From Thermalbibacter longus (GTDB taxonomy: Bacteria; Chloroflexota; Chloroflexia; Thermomicrobiales; Thermomicrobiaceae), in NCBI RefSeq assembly GCF_023806485.1, contig NZ_JAMSLR010000004.1:1-64000 (forward strand): a DNA stretch of 64,000 bases, given 5' to 3'. The notes below the pieces were generated by a model. That model was not told where the DNA came from and made no database searches. It was given only the letters and a program-made list of their open reading frames with translations. How positions within the stretch are numbered: the stretch's first letter is position 1; the number at the start of each line of letters is the position of its first letter. Below are positions 18,469 to 27,676 of the stretch, one piece after another. Made by a program: the position numbers and the translations under genes.

Positions 18469-19845
18469 GTGAGGCGCGTCGTGGTGACCGGTGGGGTACT
18501 GGCGCTCGAGGATGGGCCGGTTCGAGCTGACCTCGTCATCCACGATGAGCGGATCGCGGCCATTACGCTCGATGCATCAGACGTCGAGGCAGACGGTCGG
18601 ATCGACGCGACTGGACTGATCGTCACGCCTGGCGGTATCGACGTGCACACCCACTTCAAGGAGCCTGCCGACCCGCTGCTCGAAGGCTTCACGACGGGCA
18701 GCCTGGGAGCGATCGCCGGCGGCGTGACGAGCGTCGTGGAGATGCCGCAAGCCTCTCCGCCCTCGAGCCGGGGGGCGCACATCCGGGAGAAGCGACGGCT
18801 GGGGGAGGCGCACAGCATCGTCGACTTCGCGCTCTGGGGCGCGGCGATCAACCAGCCGCTGGACCATATCGACGAGATGCTCGACGAGGGGATCGTCGGC
18901 ATCAAGTCGTTCATGGCCGGGTCGAGCCCCGGTTTCCCGGCGGCGACTGACGAGACGCTGCTCCAGGTATTCCGGCGACTGGCCGGCACCGGTATCCCCT
19001 ATGGCCTGCACGCTGAGAACGACGACCTGCTCCAAGCCGGCATCGCGCGCATGCAGGCACTGGGTCGCAAAGACCCCCTGGCGCATGCCGAGTCCAGGCC
19101 GCCGATCGTCGAGGTCGAGGCTGTCCACCGCGCGCTCTTCTTCGCCGAGCAGACCGGTGGGCATGCCTACATCGTCCACTGCAGCACCGTGGGGGCGCTG
19201 GAGCTGGTGCACGCGGCGCGGGCCAGAGGCGTCCGCGTCTCGGCCGAGACTTGCCCCCAATACCTGACACTGTCCGAGGAGGATCTCGTCCGGCTCGGGC
19301 CGTTCGGGCGCTGCGCGCCGCCGTTTCGCTCGGCCGCGGAGGTCGAGGGGCTCTGGCGCTTCCTGGCCGACCGCACCATCGACGTCGTCTCTTCCGACCA
19401 CTGCGGGTACACGATCGAGAGCAAGGAGGCCGGCTGGGACGACATCTGGCAGGCTCCGCTGGGCCTCTCAGGCATCCAGACGCTGTTCCCGGTCACCTTC
19501 GACGAGATGGTCAACCGGCGCAAGCTGCCGCTCGAGGACTTCGTCCGCGTGTCGGCCGCGAACCCGGCGCGCATCTTCAGCCTCTACCCGCGCAAGGGGT
19601 GTATCCGCGTCGGAGCCGATGCGGATCTGGCCTTCTACGACACGCGGCAGCAGTGGACGATCCGAGCCAGCGACCTCCTCCACCGCAACAAGTGGACGCC
19701 GTTCGAGGGGCACACGGTCGGCTGCCGGGTGGTGCGCACGATGATCCGCGGGCGCGTGGTGTACTCCTGGGACGGCGAGCACCGCGTGAGCGCGGAACCT
19801 GGCTATGGACGGTTTCTGCCGCGCGGATACGGGCGAACCGGGTGA
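18469..19845 (+). CDS. allantoinase/dihydroorotase-like amidohydrolase
   Basis: A 458-residue cyclic amidohydrolase. The metal motif is DVHTHFKEP near the N-terminus, GIVGIKSF supplies the Lys expected to be carboxylated, and the later metal residues are in YIVHCST and SSDHCGYT. The spacing and the GFTTGSLGAIAGGVTSVVEMP and HSIVDFALWGAAI blocks look most like allantoinase (ring opening of allantoin), with hydantoinase or dihydroorotase as alternatives. GTG at 18469 is chosen because GAGAGGAG lies 7 bases upstream; the frame is open further up without a site. No other ureide or purine-catabolic gene is adjacent, though adenine deaminase and BtpA-like genes are within 12 kb. Confidence 0.8.
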   Translation: MRRVVVTGGVLALEDGPVRADLVIHDERIAAITLDASDVEADGRIDATGLIVTPGGIDVHTHFKEPADPLLEGFTTGSLGAIAGGVTSVVEMPQASPPSSRGAHIREKRRLGEAHSIVDFALWGAAINQPLDHIDEMLDEGIVGIKSFMAGSSPGFPAATDETLLQVFRRLAGTGIPYGLHAENDDLLQAGIARMQALGRKDPLAHAESRPPIVEVEAVHRALFFAEQTGGHAYIVHCSTVGALELVHAARARGVRVSAETCPQYLTLSEEDLVRLGPFGRCAPPFRSAAEVEGLWRFLADRTIDVVSSDHCGYTIESKEAGWDDIWQAPLGLSGIQTLFPVTFDEMVNRRKLPLEDFVRVSAANPARIFSLYPRKGCIRVGADADLAFYDTRQQWTIRASDLLHRNKWTPFEGHTVGCRVVRTMIRGRVVYSWDGEHRVSAEPGYGRFLPRGYGRTG

Positions 19846-19893
19846 CACAGGCACTTCACCGCGTCAACTGTGGCGCGGTCTGCTCTCTATGCT

Positions 19894-19924
19894 GCGGGCC
19901 GGGGCGTATGCCGCCCCGGCCCGC
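19894..19924. terminator. terminator between convergent genes
   Basis: A perfect 13-bp stem GCGGGCCGGGGCG / CGCCCCGGCCCGC (19894-19906 and 19912-19924) with a 5-nt loop. It lies between the allantoinase-like gene and the zinc peptidase gene. There is no clear T-run. Confidence 0.55.
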
Positions 19925-19951
19925 TCGCATGCATGAGAAGCCGATCGTTGA

Positions 19952-20644
19952 CTAGTCACGGCGCTGCATGCCGGTGACCAGGCTCACCCAGTAGAGGAGT
20001 TGCAGCAGGGCAGCCAGGAAACCGGCGATGTAGGTCAACGCCGCCGCGTTCAAGACTTGTCGATTCTGCTCGTACTCCGTGCGGTCCACCAGCCCCATGG
20101 TGGTGAGCATCTGCATAGCCCGGCTGCTCGCGTTGAACTCGACCGGGAGGGTCACCAGAGCGAACAAGGTGCCGGCTGAGAAGAAGGCGATCCCGAGCCA
20201 GGCCAGCCCGGTAGCTCCGATCACGATGCCGGCGAGGATCATGATCCAGCCGATGTTCGAGCCGAGCGTCGCCGCTGGCACGAGCGCCGAGCGGAGCTGG
20301 AGCGGCACGTAGCCGACCTTGTGCTGGATCGCATGCCCCGCCTCGTGCGCCGCGATGCCTAGCGCCGCGACCGAGCGACCACCGTACACCGGCATCGAGA
20401 GTCGCAGCACTCGCTGCCGGGGATCGTAGTGATCAGTCAACTCGCCCGGCGTGAGCTCGACCGGCACGTCGTAGAGCCCGTTGGCATCGAGGATCATCCG
20501 GGCAACCTGAGCGCCGGTCAGCCCCTGGCGGTTCGGGACGTTGCGGTACTTGCCGAAGGTCGAGTGCACCCGCCACTGGGCGAAGAGCATCAAGAGCAGC
20601 GCCGGGGCCATGAAGACGATGTACATCGGATCGAAGAAGAACAT
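19952..20644 (-). CDS. YugP-type zinc metallopeptidase, membrane
   Basis: A 230-residue membrane protein of the Zn_peptidase_2/YugP family. An N-terminal membrane segment (residues about 5-22) is followed by a soluble part with the zinc motif HEAGHAIQH. Two or three C-terminal membrane segments follow (around IGWIMILAGIVIGATGLAWLG and TYIAGFLAALLQLLYW). The family's targets are unknown; a membrane-protein quality-control role is often supposed. GAAAGGAG precedes the ATG. It is transcribed away from the prenyl synthase gene. Confidence 0.85.
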   Translation of the reverse strand: MFFFDPMYIVFMAPALLLMLFAQWRVHSTFGKYRNVPNRQGLTGAQVARMILDANGLYDVPVELTPGELTDHYDPRQRVLRLSMPVYGGRSVAALGIAAHEAGHAIQHKVGYVPLQLRSALVPAATLGSNIGWIMILAGIVIGATGLAWLGIAFFSAGTLFALVTLPVEFNASSRAMQMLTTMGLVDRTEYEQNRQVLNAAALTYIAGFLAALLQLLYWVSLVTGMQRRD

Positions 20645-20954
20645 CCCGTTGGCTCCTTTCTGGCCAGTAACGGTCGTTCCACACGCCTGTACAGACTGTT
20701 AACACCAGCCGACGCGGGGCCCGTCGTTCACTGCCCCGCCGCCGAGAGTCGTGCAGAACTTCCCGCTCCCTGAGTATGACCGAAACCTGCGCTCAGTTTC
20801 AAGCGCGTCGAAGGCCGGGAGGGCGCGGTGGAGGTGAACCGCAGCGGCCTGTGCTCGCGGAATGTGGGATTGCGCTGACCGAGAGACCGGCACGAGGGTA
20901 GGATTGAGCGGTGCACTAGAGGCCGTGGCTGAGCGATCGGGGAAACGAGGGGGC
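20645..20954. other. divergent intergenic region
   Basis: About 310 bases between the zinc peptidase and prenyl synthase genes. It must hold both promoters, but no box pair stands out; a TAGGAT at 20899-20904 is the best -10 candidate for the plus strand. No open frame with a ribosome site is seen apart from the upstream in-frame extension of the synthase. Confidence 0.4.
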
Positions 20955-21998
20955 ATGACGGAGGATCAGCCAGCGCTGCGCGAGGTCGAGCGGTATATGC
21001 GCGCGGTCATCGATCGAGCGGAGAGCAGCGGCATGCTCGATGATCGGGCCGCGCTGCCGCTCTACCGCGTGCTGGCCTACCACCTCGGGTGGATGGACGA
21101 GCAGTTCCGACCGGCGCGAGTCGACGGCGGCAAGCGCATCCGCCCGCTGCTGTGCCTGCGCTGCTGCGAGGCAGCCGGTGGCGACCCATCGGCGGCAGCC
21201 CCAGTGGGCGCGGCGATCGAGCTGCTCCACAACTTCACGCTCGTCCACGACGATATCCAGGATCGTAGCCGGACACGCCGTCATCGGCCTACCGTCTGGG
21301 CACTCTGGGGCGAAGCCCAGGCGATCAATGCCGGGGACGCCATGTTCGCCCTCAGCCAGCTCGCGCTGCTGGGGGTAGCCGATCGCTTGCCGGCGAGCTC
21401 GGTCGCGCTGCTGCTGAGAGCGTTCAACGAGACGACGCTACGCATCGTTGAGGGGCAGGTACTCGACCTCGGCTTCGAGGACAGGCCATCGGTCAGCGTC
21501 GACGAGTACCTGACGATGATCCGCGGCAAGACGGCCGCGTTGACCGCGTTCGCTGCCTGGTCGGGCGCGCTCGTGGCTGGGGCAGATCCGGAGCGCCTGG
21601 AGCGTTTCCGGCTATTCGGCGAGGCGCTCGGGCTCGGGTTCCAGATCCGGGACGACTACCTCGGAATCTGGGGGCGTCGCGAGGAGACGGGCAAGGAACC
21701 AGCCGACGACATCCGGCGTCGAAAGAAGAGTCTACCGATCGTCCTGCTGCTCGAGTCCATGACTCCTCCGGATCGCGAGCTCCTCGATTCACTCTGGAGC
21801 GGCCCGGAGGTGAGCGACCAGGCCGTCGAGCAGGTGCTCGAGCTGCTCGAGCGCTACGGTGTCCGCGAGCGCGTCCGAGCCGAGGTGGCGCGGCTGCACC
21901 AGGAAGCTCACAGTCTCCTCGCGGAGGCAGCCGAGCCGGGGCCGGCGCGGGATGCGCTGGCCGCGCTGTTGGACCGGCTCGCCACGCGCTCCGGTTAG
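20955..21998 (+). CDS. polyprenyl diphosphate synthase
   Basis: A trans-isoprenyl diphosphate synthase of 347 residues that condenses isopentenyl diphosphate with allylic primers. The first aspartate-rich motif is DDIQD (residues 99-103). The second region reads IRDDYLGIWG (Asp233-Asp234), with Gly in place of the last Asp of DDxxD, as in several bacterial long-chain synthases. DGGKRIRP holds the basic diphosphate-binding residues. ATG at 20955 follows GAGGGGG; the frame also extends upstream without a site. Product chain length (farnesyl, geranylgeranyl or longer) cannot be settled from sequence. No other isoprenoid gene is near. Confidence 0.9.
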   Translation: MTEDQPALREVERYMRAVIDRAESSGMLDDRAALPLYRVLAYHLGWMDEQFRPARVDGGKRIRPLLCLRCCEAAGGDPSAAAPVGAAIELLHNFTLVHDDIQDRSRTRRHRPTVWALWGEAQAINAGDAMFALSQLALLGVADRLPASSVALLLRAFNETTLRIVEGQVLDLGFEDRPSVSVDEYLTMIRGKTAALTAFAAWSGALVAGADPERLERFRLFGEALGLGFQIRDDYLGIWGRREETGKEPADDIRRRKKSLPIVLLLESMTPPDRELLDSLWSGPEVSDQAVEQVLELLERYGVRERVRAEVARLHQEAHSLLAEAAEPGPARDALAALLDRLATRSG

Positions 21999-22004
21999 GC
22001 AGCC

Positions 22005-22028
22005 GGGGCTGGGCGACCGCGCCGCCCC
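22005..22028. terminator. weak hairpin between convergent genes
   Basis: GGGGC-TG-GGCG pairs with CGCC-GCCCC (two-base bulge, 4-nt loop) just after the prenyl synthase stop. There is no T-run. It may serve either convergent gene. Confidence 0.35.
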
Positions 22029-22065
22029 TGCATCCCGCCGGGGTCTCTCCGCCAGGCGCGTGGGG

Positions 22066-23163
22066 TTAGCCTGCCAGGTGGGCGCCCTCGATGAGCGATG
22101 GGAGCCTGGGGGCGAACTCTTCGCGCTCCAGCAGGCGCAGCGTGCCCTCCACGAGGCCGAAGGCGCCTGTCAGCATCATGTCGCCGAACGGCGCGGCCTC
22201 GTAGTACCCCAGGCCGCGGGCCAGCCCGCGGTTGGGGCCGGTAACGGCCACGAAGTCGAAGCGGCCGGCGCGGCTGTACGCCGGGTCGAAGGCGGCGCCA
22301 TGCCCACCGCTGGCGGCGACCTCCTCATGAGTCAATCTGCCCTGCTGTAGTTGCTCGACGAGGTAGGACAGGATCGCTGCGGTGATCCCGCCGGTATGGT
22401 GCTCGAAGAGTCCGTAGACGCGCTGGCCGCGGACCGCCACGCCGAAGGTGTGCATGTTTCCGATATTCACTAGGACTGCGCCCGTCTCATACGCTGCGCG
22501 GGCCACCATGGGGTCGCAGAGGCTGCCGAGGACGGCAGCCGCACCGGTATCCATGATCACCGCGCCGGGCACCAGCCGGCGCGTGGCGCGCATCCGGATC
22601 ATGAACTCCGGTGGCTCGCGGTAGACCATGTCGTGCAGGTGGCCCCCGCGCGCGAGCAGGCCCTGGAGGAACTCGTAGCGGAACTCCCGGCCACCGGCAT
22701 CGGGCAGGTACCCGTGGTCTTGCACAGCGATGGCGAAAAGCGAGGGGAGCGTTACCTCGAAGCACCGCAGTGCCTGGCGAAGTCCAGCGAGATCGACGTC
22801 TCCGAGCCAGACCACCTCGGCGCCAGGCGGTGGATCGTCCCGGAGCTGGATGCCCAACGACTGGACCCGGCTGAGATCGTTGTGGAGCGTTCGGGCGGGT
22901 TCAGGCGCGGCATAGACCGGGAGCCCCGCGTGCAGATGGTCCAGGACGGCCTCCGTGCTGGCACCGCCGCCCATCAAGCTGCCGGCCAGGTAGAGAGGCC
23001 GGCCGCGCTCGGTGACCTCGCGGATGCGAGCGGCCACCACGCGTGGTTGGGAGGGGAGCACGAGCTTGACGCAGTTCTCCGGCTCACGGCCGCTCTCGTA
23101 GAGAAAGACGTCCTGGGTACCAGCGCCCACATCGATCGCCAGGATGCGGATCGGCAGTTCCAT
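22066..23163 (-). CDS. DUF1786 family protein
   Basis: A 365-residue protein matching the DUF1786 (COG4012) family, once predicted as related to pyruvate-formate-lyase activators but without an iron-sulfur CxxxCxxC motif here. The N-terminus ILAIDVGAGTQDVFLYE and the internal AVLVNIGNMHTFGVAVRG resemble the phosphate loops of actin/ASKHA-fold ATPases. ATG at 23163 follows GAGGGGG; the longer frame to 23244 has no site. It is 40 bases after the metallophosphoesterase gene on the same strand, so they are probably co-transcribed. The biochemical role is unknown. Confidence 0.75.
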   Translation of the reverse strand: MELPIRILAIDVGAGTQDVFLYESGREPENCVKLVLPSQPRVVAARIREVTERGRPLYLAGSLMGGGASTEAVLDHLHAGLPVYAAPEPARTLHNDLSRVQSLGIQLRDDPPPGAEVVWLGDVDLAGLRQALRCFEVTLPSLFAIAVQDHGYLPDAGGREFRYEFLQGLLARGGHLHDMVYREPPEFMIRMRATRRLVPGAVIMDTGAAAVLGSLCDPMVARAAYETGAVLVNIGNMHTFGVAVRGQRVYGLFEHHTGGITAAILSYLVEQLQQGRLTHEEVAASGGHGAAFDPAYSRAGRFDFVAVTGPNRGLARGLGYYEAAPFGDMMLTGAFGLVEGTLRLLEREEFAPRLPSLIEGAHLAG

Positions 23164-23203
23164 AGTGCCCCCTCGCGCCGCGATGCGGTGACTACCCTTC
23201 GAT

Positions 23204-24142
23204 TTAGTATGCCAGCCGGCGAACATAGCGCATCGGGTGGTCACACGGCCGGGTCGGATCGGCTGGCTCCGCTGCCAGCTCGATGAGCACGACTTCGGGC
23301 GGAGCCAGAAAACGAAGCGGAAGCGTGGTCATGCCGATCCCAGAGCTGACATAGAGCAGCGTCCCGCGCTCCCAGTGGAAGCCGCGCTGCTGGCGTGAAG
23401 GAGTCCGACCGCGCGAGAGGTCGAGATACCAGGCGGCATCCAGCGGGGTCAGCCTCGACCAGGGTGACAGGCAGATCTGCCCGCCGTGCGTGTGACCGCA
23501 CAGCATCAGGTTGGCGATCCCGCTCGGCAGCCGGTCGACGATGAGGGGAGCGTGAGCGAGCGCGAGCGTCGGAACTGTCGCGCTCGGCGAGTGCCGGAGC
23601 CAGGGATGCAGTGTGGCCCTGCCGGTGTACGGGTCGTCGAGACCGATCAGGCGGATCGTTCTGCCACGCAGATCGAGATCGACCGCTTGGTTGCGCAGCA
23701 TGACCACCCCTCGCTCCTCCAGGAAGCGCACGATGCGCTCGGCGGCGGCCTCACTCTGGCGATAGTCGTGGTTGCCGAGCACGCCGTAGACCGCTGGTAG
23801 CTCGCGCAGATCGTCGAACACGGTCGTCGGTCGGAAGATGCCCTGGTCGAAGTAGTCACCGCCGAGCAAGACCAGCTCGGCTCGCCAGTCCCGCGCAGCC
23901 CGGATGGCCTCGCGCGTCAGCCGCTCGGAGGGGCCGGGCCCGCCGAGATGGAAATCGGTGAGGAACGCCAGCCGCGCGCCTGCGAGCTGCGGTGTGAGGG
24001 TAGGGAGGGTGACGCGCAGGATCGTTCGCCTCAGCCGGCGCGGTTCGATGCGCCAGCTATAGCCTGCGAGGAGAGCGCCGAGCGTCGCCGCGCCCGCCAG
24101 GGCCACAGTGGCGTTCCGCCCGATCCGGGTTACGCTCAACAC
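23204..24142 (-). CDS. membrane-anchored metallophosphoesterase (YkuE-like)
   Basis: A calcineurin-like phosphoesterase of about 312 residues. An N-terminal hydrophobic segment (TVALAGAATLGALLAGY) looks like a membrane anchor or signal. Metal-binding blocks follow in order: LTDFHLGG, LLGGDYFD, YGVLGNHDY, LALAHAPLI and CGHTHGGQI. Family members act on phospholipid head groups, UDP-diacylglucosamine-like molecules or nucleotides; the substrate is open. I prefer GTG at 24142 (preceded by GAGAGGG) over longer starts that would run towards the divergent regulator gene. Confidence 0.87.
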   Translation of the reverse strand: MLSVTRIGRNATVALAGAATLGALLAGYSWRIEPRRLRRTILRVTLPTLTPQLAGARLAFLTDFHLGGPGPSERLTREAIRAARDWRAELVLLGGDYFDQGIFRPTTVFDDLRELPAVYGVLGNHDYRQSEAAAERIVRFLEERGVVMLRNQAVDLDLRGRTIRLIGLDDPYTGRATLHPWLRHSPSATVPTLALAHAPLIVDRLPSGIANLMLCGHTHGGQICLSPWSRLTPLDAAWYLDLSRGRTPSRQQRGFHWERGTLLYVSSGIGMTTLPLRFLAPPEVVLIELAAEPADPTRPCDHPMRYVRRLAY

Positions 24143-24291
24143 GCTTGCCCTCTCACTCTGTGGGTGTTCTCGTCTGGCTGGCCGGTGCCGAACGGCTGTT
24201 CTGTCGTATACTTGCCCCGGCAGCGGCACGCCCGGTCATCGGGATAGGAGTTCGCGCCCAGGCACTGCCGAATGGGGAGTGTAGCAAGATC

Positions 24292-25002
24292 ATGCCTGCA
24301 GAGCGACGCGCCGAGCGCCCGAACCGGCACGAGGCGATCACCCATGCGATGGAAGACTATCTCAAGGTCATCTACCTCCTGGAGGAGGAACAGGGCCGGG
24401 TAAGCACCCAGGCGATCGCCGAGCACCTCAACGTGCAGAGCCCCTCGGTCACGAATATGCTCAAGCGCCTGGCGTCACTGAAGCTGGTCGATCACACGCC
24501 CTACCGCGGAGTGACGTTGACACCGGCGGGACGGCGTATTGCGCTCGAAGTCATCCGCCACCACCGGCTCCTCGAGCTGTACCTCACCGAGGCGCTCGGG
24601 TACTCCTGGGACGCCGTGCACGAGGAGGCCGATCGGCTGGAGCACAGCATCTCCGAGGAACTGGAGTCGCGGATCGACGCGCTGCTCGGCTACCCGAGCG
24701 CCGACCCGCATGGTCACCCGATCCCGACACCAGAAGGGGAGCTGCCGCTGAACGAGGCGACCCGGCTCGACCAGGTCGACGCCGGCAGCACAGTGACGAT
24801 CGAGCGCGTGTCCGATCGCAATCCGGAGCAGCTCCGCTATCTGGCAGCTCTCGGCCTCTTGCCCGGGGTGGAGGTGGCCGTGCTCGACCGGCTGCCGTTC
24901 TCCGGGCCGATGCGGGTTCGGGTCGGGGAGCAGGAGCATTATCTCAGCCGGGAACTAGCGCACGCGGTGTTCGTCAGCGTTCCCGTGCAAGACGGACGCT
25001 AG
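24292..25002 (+). CDS. DtxR/MntR-family metalloregulator
   Basis: A 236-residue iron- or manganese-dependent repressor. A winged-helix domain occupies residues 10-70 (TQAIAEHLNVQSPSVTNMLKRL is the recognition helix region). A dimerisation/metal domain follows with VIRHHRLLELYLTE, the HEEADRLEHSIS segment and E/H ligands. The last 75 residues form a FeoA/SH3-like domain. This architecture fits the longer DtxR/IdeR/MntR proteins. The start at 24292 lies 12 bases after GGGGAG, a slightly long spacing. No metal transporter gene is adjacent, so its regulon lies elsewhere. Confidence 0.9.
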   Translation: MPAERRAERPNRHEAITHAMEDYLKVIYLLEEEQGRVSTQAIAEHLNVQSPSVTNMLKRLASLKLVDHTPYRGVTLTPAGRRIALEVIRHHRLLELYLTEALGYSWDAVHEEADRLEHSISEELESRIDALLGYPSADPHGHPIPTPEGELPLNEATRLDQVDAGSTVTIERVSDRNPEQLRYLAALGLLPGVEVAVLDRLPFSGPMRVRVGEQEHYLSRELAHAVFVSVPVQDGR

Positions 25003-25020
25003 CGCCGTCCCGCCCGGGTC

Positions 25021-25029
25021 TGCTATGAT
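25021..25029 (+). promoter_or_regulatory. extended -10 element before recJ
   Basis: TGCTATGAT combines the TGn extension with a near-consensus -10 box, 57 bases before the recJ start. No -35 match is seen at the right distance, as is common for extended -10 promoters. Confidence 0.45.
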
Positions 25030-25085
25030 CTCCTCGGAACGGTGCGAACGTACGCATGGTCGTTCGCGAGCGGGAGGCGTTGGCC

Positions 25086-26780
25086 GTGGGTATCTACCGG
25101 TGGAAGGAGCCGGATCCGCTGCCCGACGCCGCGTACGGGCTAGCTGACGACGCGCTGCTGAGCCAGATCCTGTACCAGCGTGGTGTCAGAACGCCAGCCG
25201 AGGCGAGCGCCTTTCTCCGCCCATCACTCGATCAGCTCTCGGATCCGGCGCTTCTCCCGGACGCAGGCGCAGCGCTCGCGCTCCTCCGTCGCGCGGTCGA
25301 GCACCGCTGGCCGGTCGTCGTGTTCGGCGACTACGATGTCGACGGCGTCACGGCGACCACGATCTTCACCAGAGCACTGCGCTCGCAGGGCTTGACTGTC
25401 CAACCGGTCATCCCGCATCGGATCCGCGACGGGTACGGGCTGCATCAGGCCGATGTGCCGGCCATCCTAGCCACCGGCGCGCGGCTGCTGGTGACGGTCG
25501 ACTGCGGTACTTCCAGCGGGGAGGCGCTCGCGGCCATCCGGCAGGCCGGCCTCGAGGTGGTAGTGATCGATCACCACGTCGTCAACGGCGATCGGCTACC
25601 GGAGGGAGTGGCGTTCGTGTCGCCACAGAGGCCGGACGCCTCGTATCCCTTCCCGAGCCTGGCTGCGGTGGGCGTCGCGTACCAGGTGCTGCGCCTGCTG
25701 CTCGGCGATGCGCAGACCGTCTCGTACCTGCCACTGGTCGCGCTCGGCACTGTGGCCGACGTGGTGCCGCTGGTCGGTGAGAACCGGGTGCTCGTCGCCG
25801 AGGGGCTGCGCCGGTTCGCGCAGGAGGCGCCGCTGGGCCTGCGCGCGCTGGTGGAGGAGGCAGGCCTGCAGCTCGACCAAATCACGAGCTGGCACTGTGG
25901 CTTCATCCTCGGGCCGCGGATCAACGCCGCCGGCCGCATGGCCGACCCGATGCTGGCTCTGCAGTTGCTCCTCACCGAGGATGACCTGGAGGCGCGCCGG
26001 CTGGCTCGACGACTCTCCGAGCTGAACGACCAGCGGCAGCAGGAGATCGAGCGCATGCTAGTCGAGGCCGAGCGCAAGCTGCAGCGACAGGCGGAGCTGC
26101 CGCGCGTGCTGGTGCTCGCCGACGAGGCGTGGAACGTTGGGCTGGTCGGACTCGCGGCCAGCAAGCTGGCCTCACGGTACGTTCGCCCGGTCGTCGTGCT
26201 GAGCCGGCAGGCGGAGATCAGCCGTGGTTCGGCTCGCGGCATTGCGCGGTTCGATGTCAGCCAGGCGCTGGCTGCCTGCCAGGATCTGCTCCTGGAGCAT
26301 GGCGGGCACAGCGGCGCCGCCGGGCTGACGCTCGAGAGCGAGCGTATCGTGGAGCTGGAGGCGCGGCTCCTGGACTTCGCGAATGCCGCCCTCGGCGATG
26401 ACGACCTCGTCCCCGAACTCGACCTCGATGCCGAGCTCTTCCCGCCGGAGCTGCGCGTGGAGACGGTCGAGCTGCTCACGGCCCTGGAGCCCTTCGGCCA
26501 CGGGCATCCCACGCCCCGCTTTTTCCTGCGCGACGTCGCCGTGCGCGATCTCCGTCCGAGCCGCAACGGGCGCCATCTGCTCTTTACCGTCGTGCCGCGT
26601 GGCGGCTCGCCAGTCAGCGCCGTCTGGTTCGACGGCGCAGAGCACCGGAGGGCTCTAGAGCGCCTGGGGCGGGTAGACCTGGCGTTCACCTTGAGGCGGG
26701 ACTCCTGGGACGGTCTGCCGCGCCTCAAACTCGACGTGCTCGATTTCCGCCCGGCGACGACTGCGCGGCCGTCCGGATAG
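25086..26780 (+). CDS. recJ: single-stranded-DNA exonuclease RecJ
   Basis: RecJ degrades single-stranded DNA 5' to 3' in recombination and mismatch repair. The 564-residue protein holds the DHH phosphoesterase motifs in order: FGDYDVDGVTAT, VTVDCGTSS, VIDHHVV, and LGPRINAAGRM. The DHHA1 part carries HGGHSGAAGLTL, and an OB-like C-terminal domain follows. GTG at 25086 is chosen for the GGAGG 8 bases upstream; an ATG at 25056 is in frame but unsupported. The 3' end overlaps the convergent BtpA-like gene by 56 bases. Confidence 0.95.
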   Translation: MGIYRWKEPDPLPDAAYGLADDALLSQILYQRGVRTPAEASAFLRPSLDQLSDPALLPDAGAALALLRRAVEHRWPVVVFGDYDVDGVTATTIFTRALRSQGLTVQPVIPHRIRDGYGLHQADVPAILATGARLLVTVDCGTSSGEALAAIRQAGLEVVVIDHHVVNGDRLPEGVAFVSPQRPDASYPFPSLAAVGVAYQVLRLLLGDAQTVSYLPLVALGTVADVVPLVGENRVLVAEGLRRFAQEAPLGLRALVEEAGLQLDQITSWHCGFILGPRINAAGRMADPMLALQLLLTEDDLEARRLARRLSELNDQRQQEIERMLVEAERKLQRQAELPRVLVLADEAWNVGLVGLAASKLASRYVRPVVVLSRQAEISRGSARGIARFDVSQALAACQDLLLEHGGHSGAAGLTLESERIVELEARLLDFANAALGDDDLVPELDLDAELFPPELRVETVELLTALEPFGHGHPTPRFFLRDVAVRDLRPSRNGRHLLFTVVPRGGSPVSAVWFDGAEHRRALERLGRVDLAFTLRRDSWDGLPRLKLDVLDFRPATTARPSG

Positions 26781-27573
26781 CACGGGCGAGCATTTCAACC
26801 CGGCTCCGGCTGACCCGGTTCTCGATGATTCCCTCCTCTTTCGCCCAGGTTCCGACGATGAAGCCGCTGGTCTCAGGGAGGAATGCAGCCACCCGCTCCG
26901 GCGTGATCCCGCTGCCGATGAAGATCGGCACCTCGGGGAACAGCGCGCGCAGGCGCCGCAGCTCTTCGGGATCAGCAGGCTGCCCGGTAGCGCTTCCGGT
27001 CAGGATCAGCGCGTCGGCCAGCCCACGCTCGAGCGCGTCGCGGGCAGCCTCCTCTAGGGAGACCGGACCCAGCGGCGCCGCGTGCTTCACCAAGATGTCT
27101 GCCCAGATCTCGACCGGTGCGTCCAGAAATCGACGGAGTCTCAGCGTCTCGTCGGCCCGGCCCTCGATGATCCCCTGGTCGGTCAGCATCGCGCCGGTGT
27201 GCACGTTGACCCGGATGAACGAGGCACCGGTCGCCGCAGCGATGCTGAGAGCGGCGACCGCATCGTTGCGCAGCACGTTGACGCCGACGGGAAGGCGCAC
27301 CGCAGCCCGCACCGCCGTCACGACCCGGGTCAGCGCGGCGATGGTGTACGGCTCGACGCGGTCCTTGCGAAACGGGGCATCGCCGTAGTTCTCAACGATG
27401 AGCGCGGACGCGCCGCCCGCCTCGTACGCCCGGGCATCGTCGACGGCCCGCTCGATGATCTGCTCCAAATTCAGGCTAGCGCGTGGCGAGCCGGGCAACG
27501 GGAGCAGGTGGACGACGCCGACGATCGGCGTCTCCCCGCTCCTCGCCGCCCGCGCCTGGCTGATCTCCCTCAT
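26725..27573 (-). CDS. BtpA/SgcQ family TIM-barrel protein
   Basis: A 282-residue protein of the BtpA family. Typical blocks are IVGVVHLLPLPGSP at the N-terminus, ALIVENYGDAPF, GVNVLRNDAVAALSIA, FIRVNVHTGAMLTDQGIIEG and PIFIGSGITPERV. BtpA is needed for photosystem I in cyanobacteria, whereas SgcQ-type relatives are linked to sugar metabolism; in this organism the role is unknown, although nucleosidase-like activity is a reasonable guess from the barrel. AGGAGGAG precedes the ATG. The gene is convergent with recJ and overlaps it by 56 bases. Confidence 0.85.
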   Translation of the reverse strand: MREISQARAARSGETPIVGVVHLLPLPGSPRASLNLEQIIERAVDDARAYEAGGASALIVENYGDAPFRKDRVEPYTIAALTRVVTAVRAAVRLPVGVNVLRNDAVAALSIAAATGASFIRVNVHTGAMLTDQGIIEGRADETLRLRRFLDAPVEIWADILVKHAAPLGPVSLEEAARDALERGLADALILTGSATGQPADPEELRRLRALFPEVPIFIGSGITPERVAAFLPETSGFIVGTWAKEEGIIENRVSRSRVEMLARAIRTAAQSSPGGNRARRV

Positions 27574-27676
27574 CGGCGATACTCCTCCTGGGGAGATGGT
27601 CTACCCTGGTCTCAGTGAGACGCCAAGGGATACTATAGCGCCGGGTAGTGGGCGAAGGATCTGCCGGGGCACGGCG

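Noticed and set aside
17829-18989. Minus-strand ORF of 386 residues across the ClbS/DfsB-like and allantoinase-like genes
   Set aside because: It overlaps two well-supported genes in other frames and has a low-complexity Ser/Arg/Pro composition.
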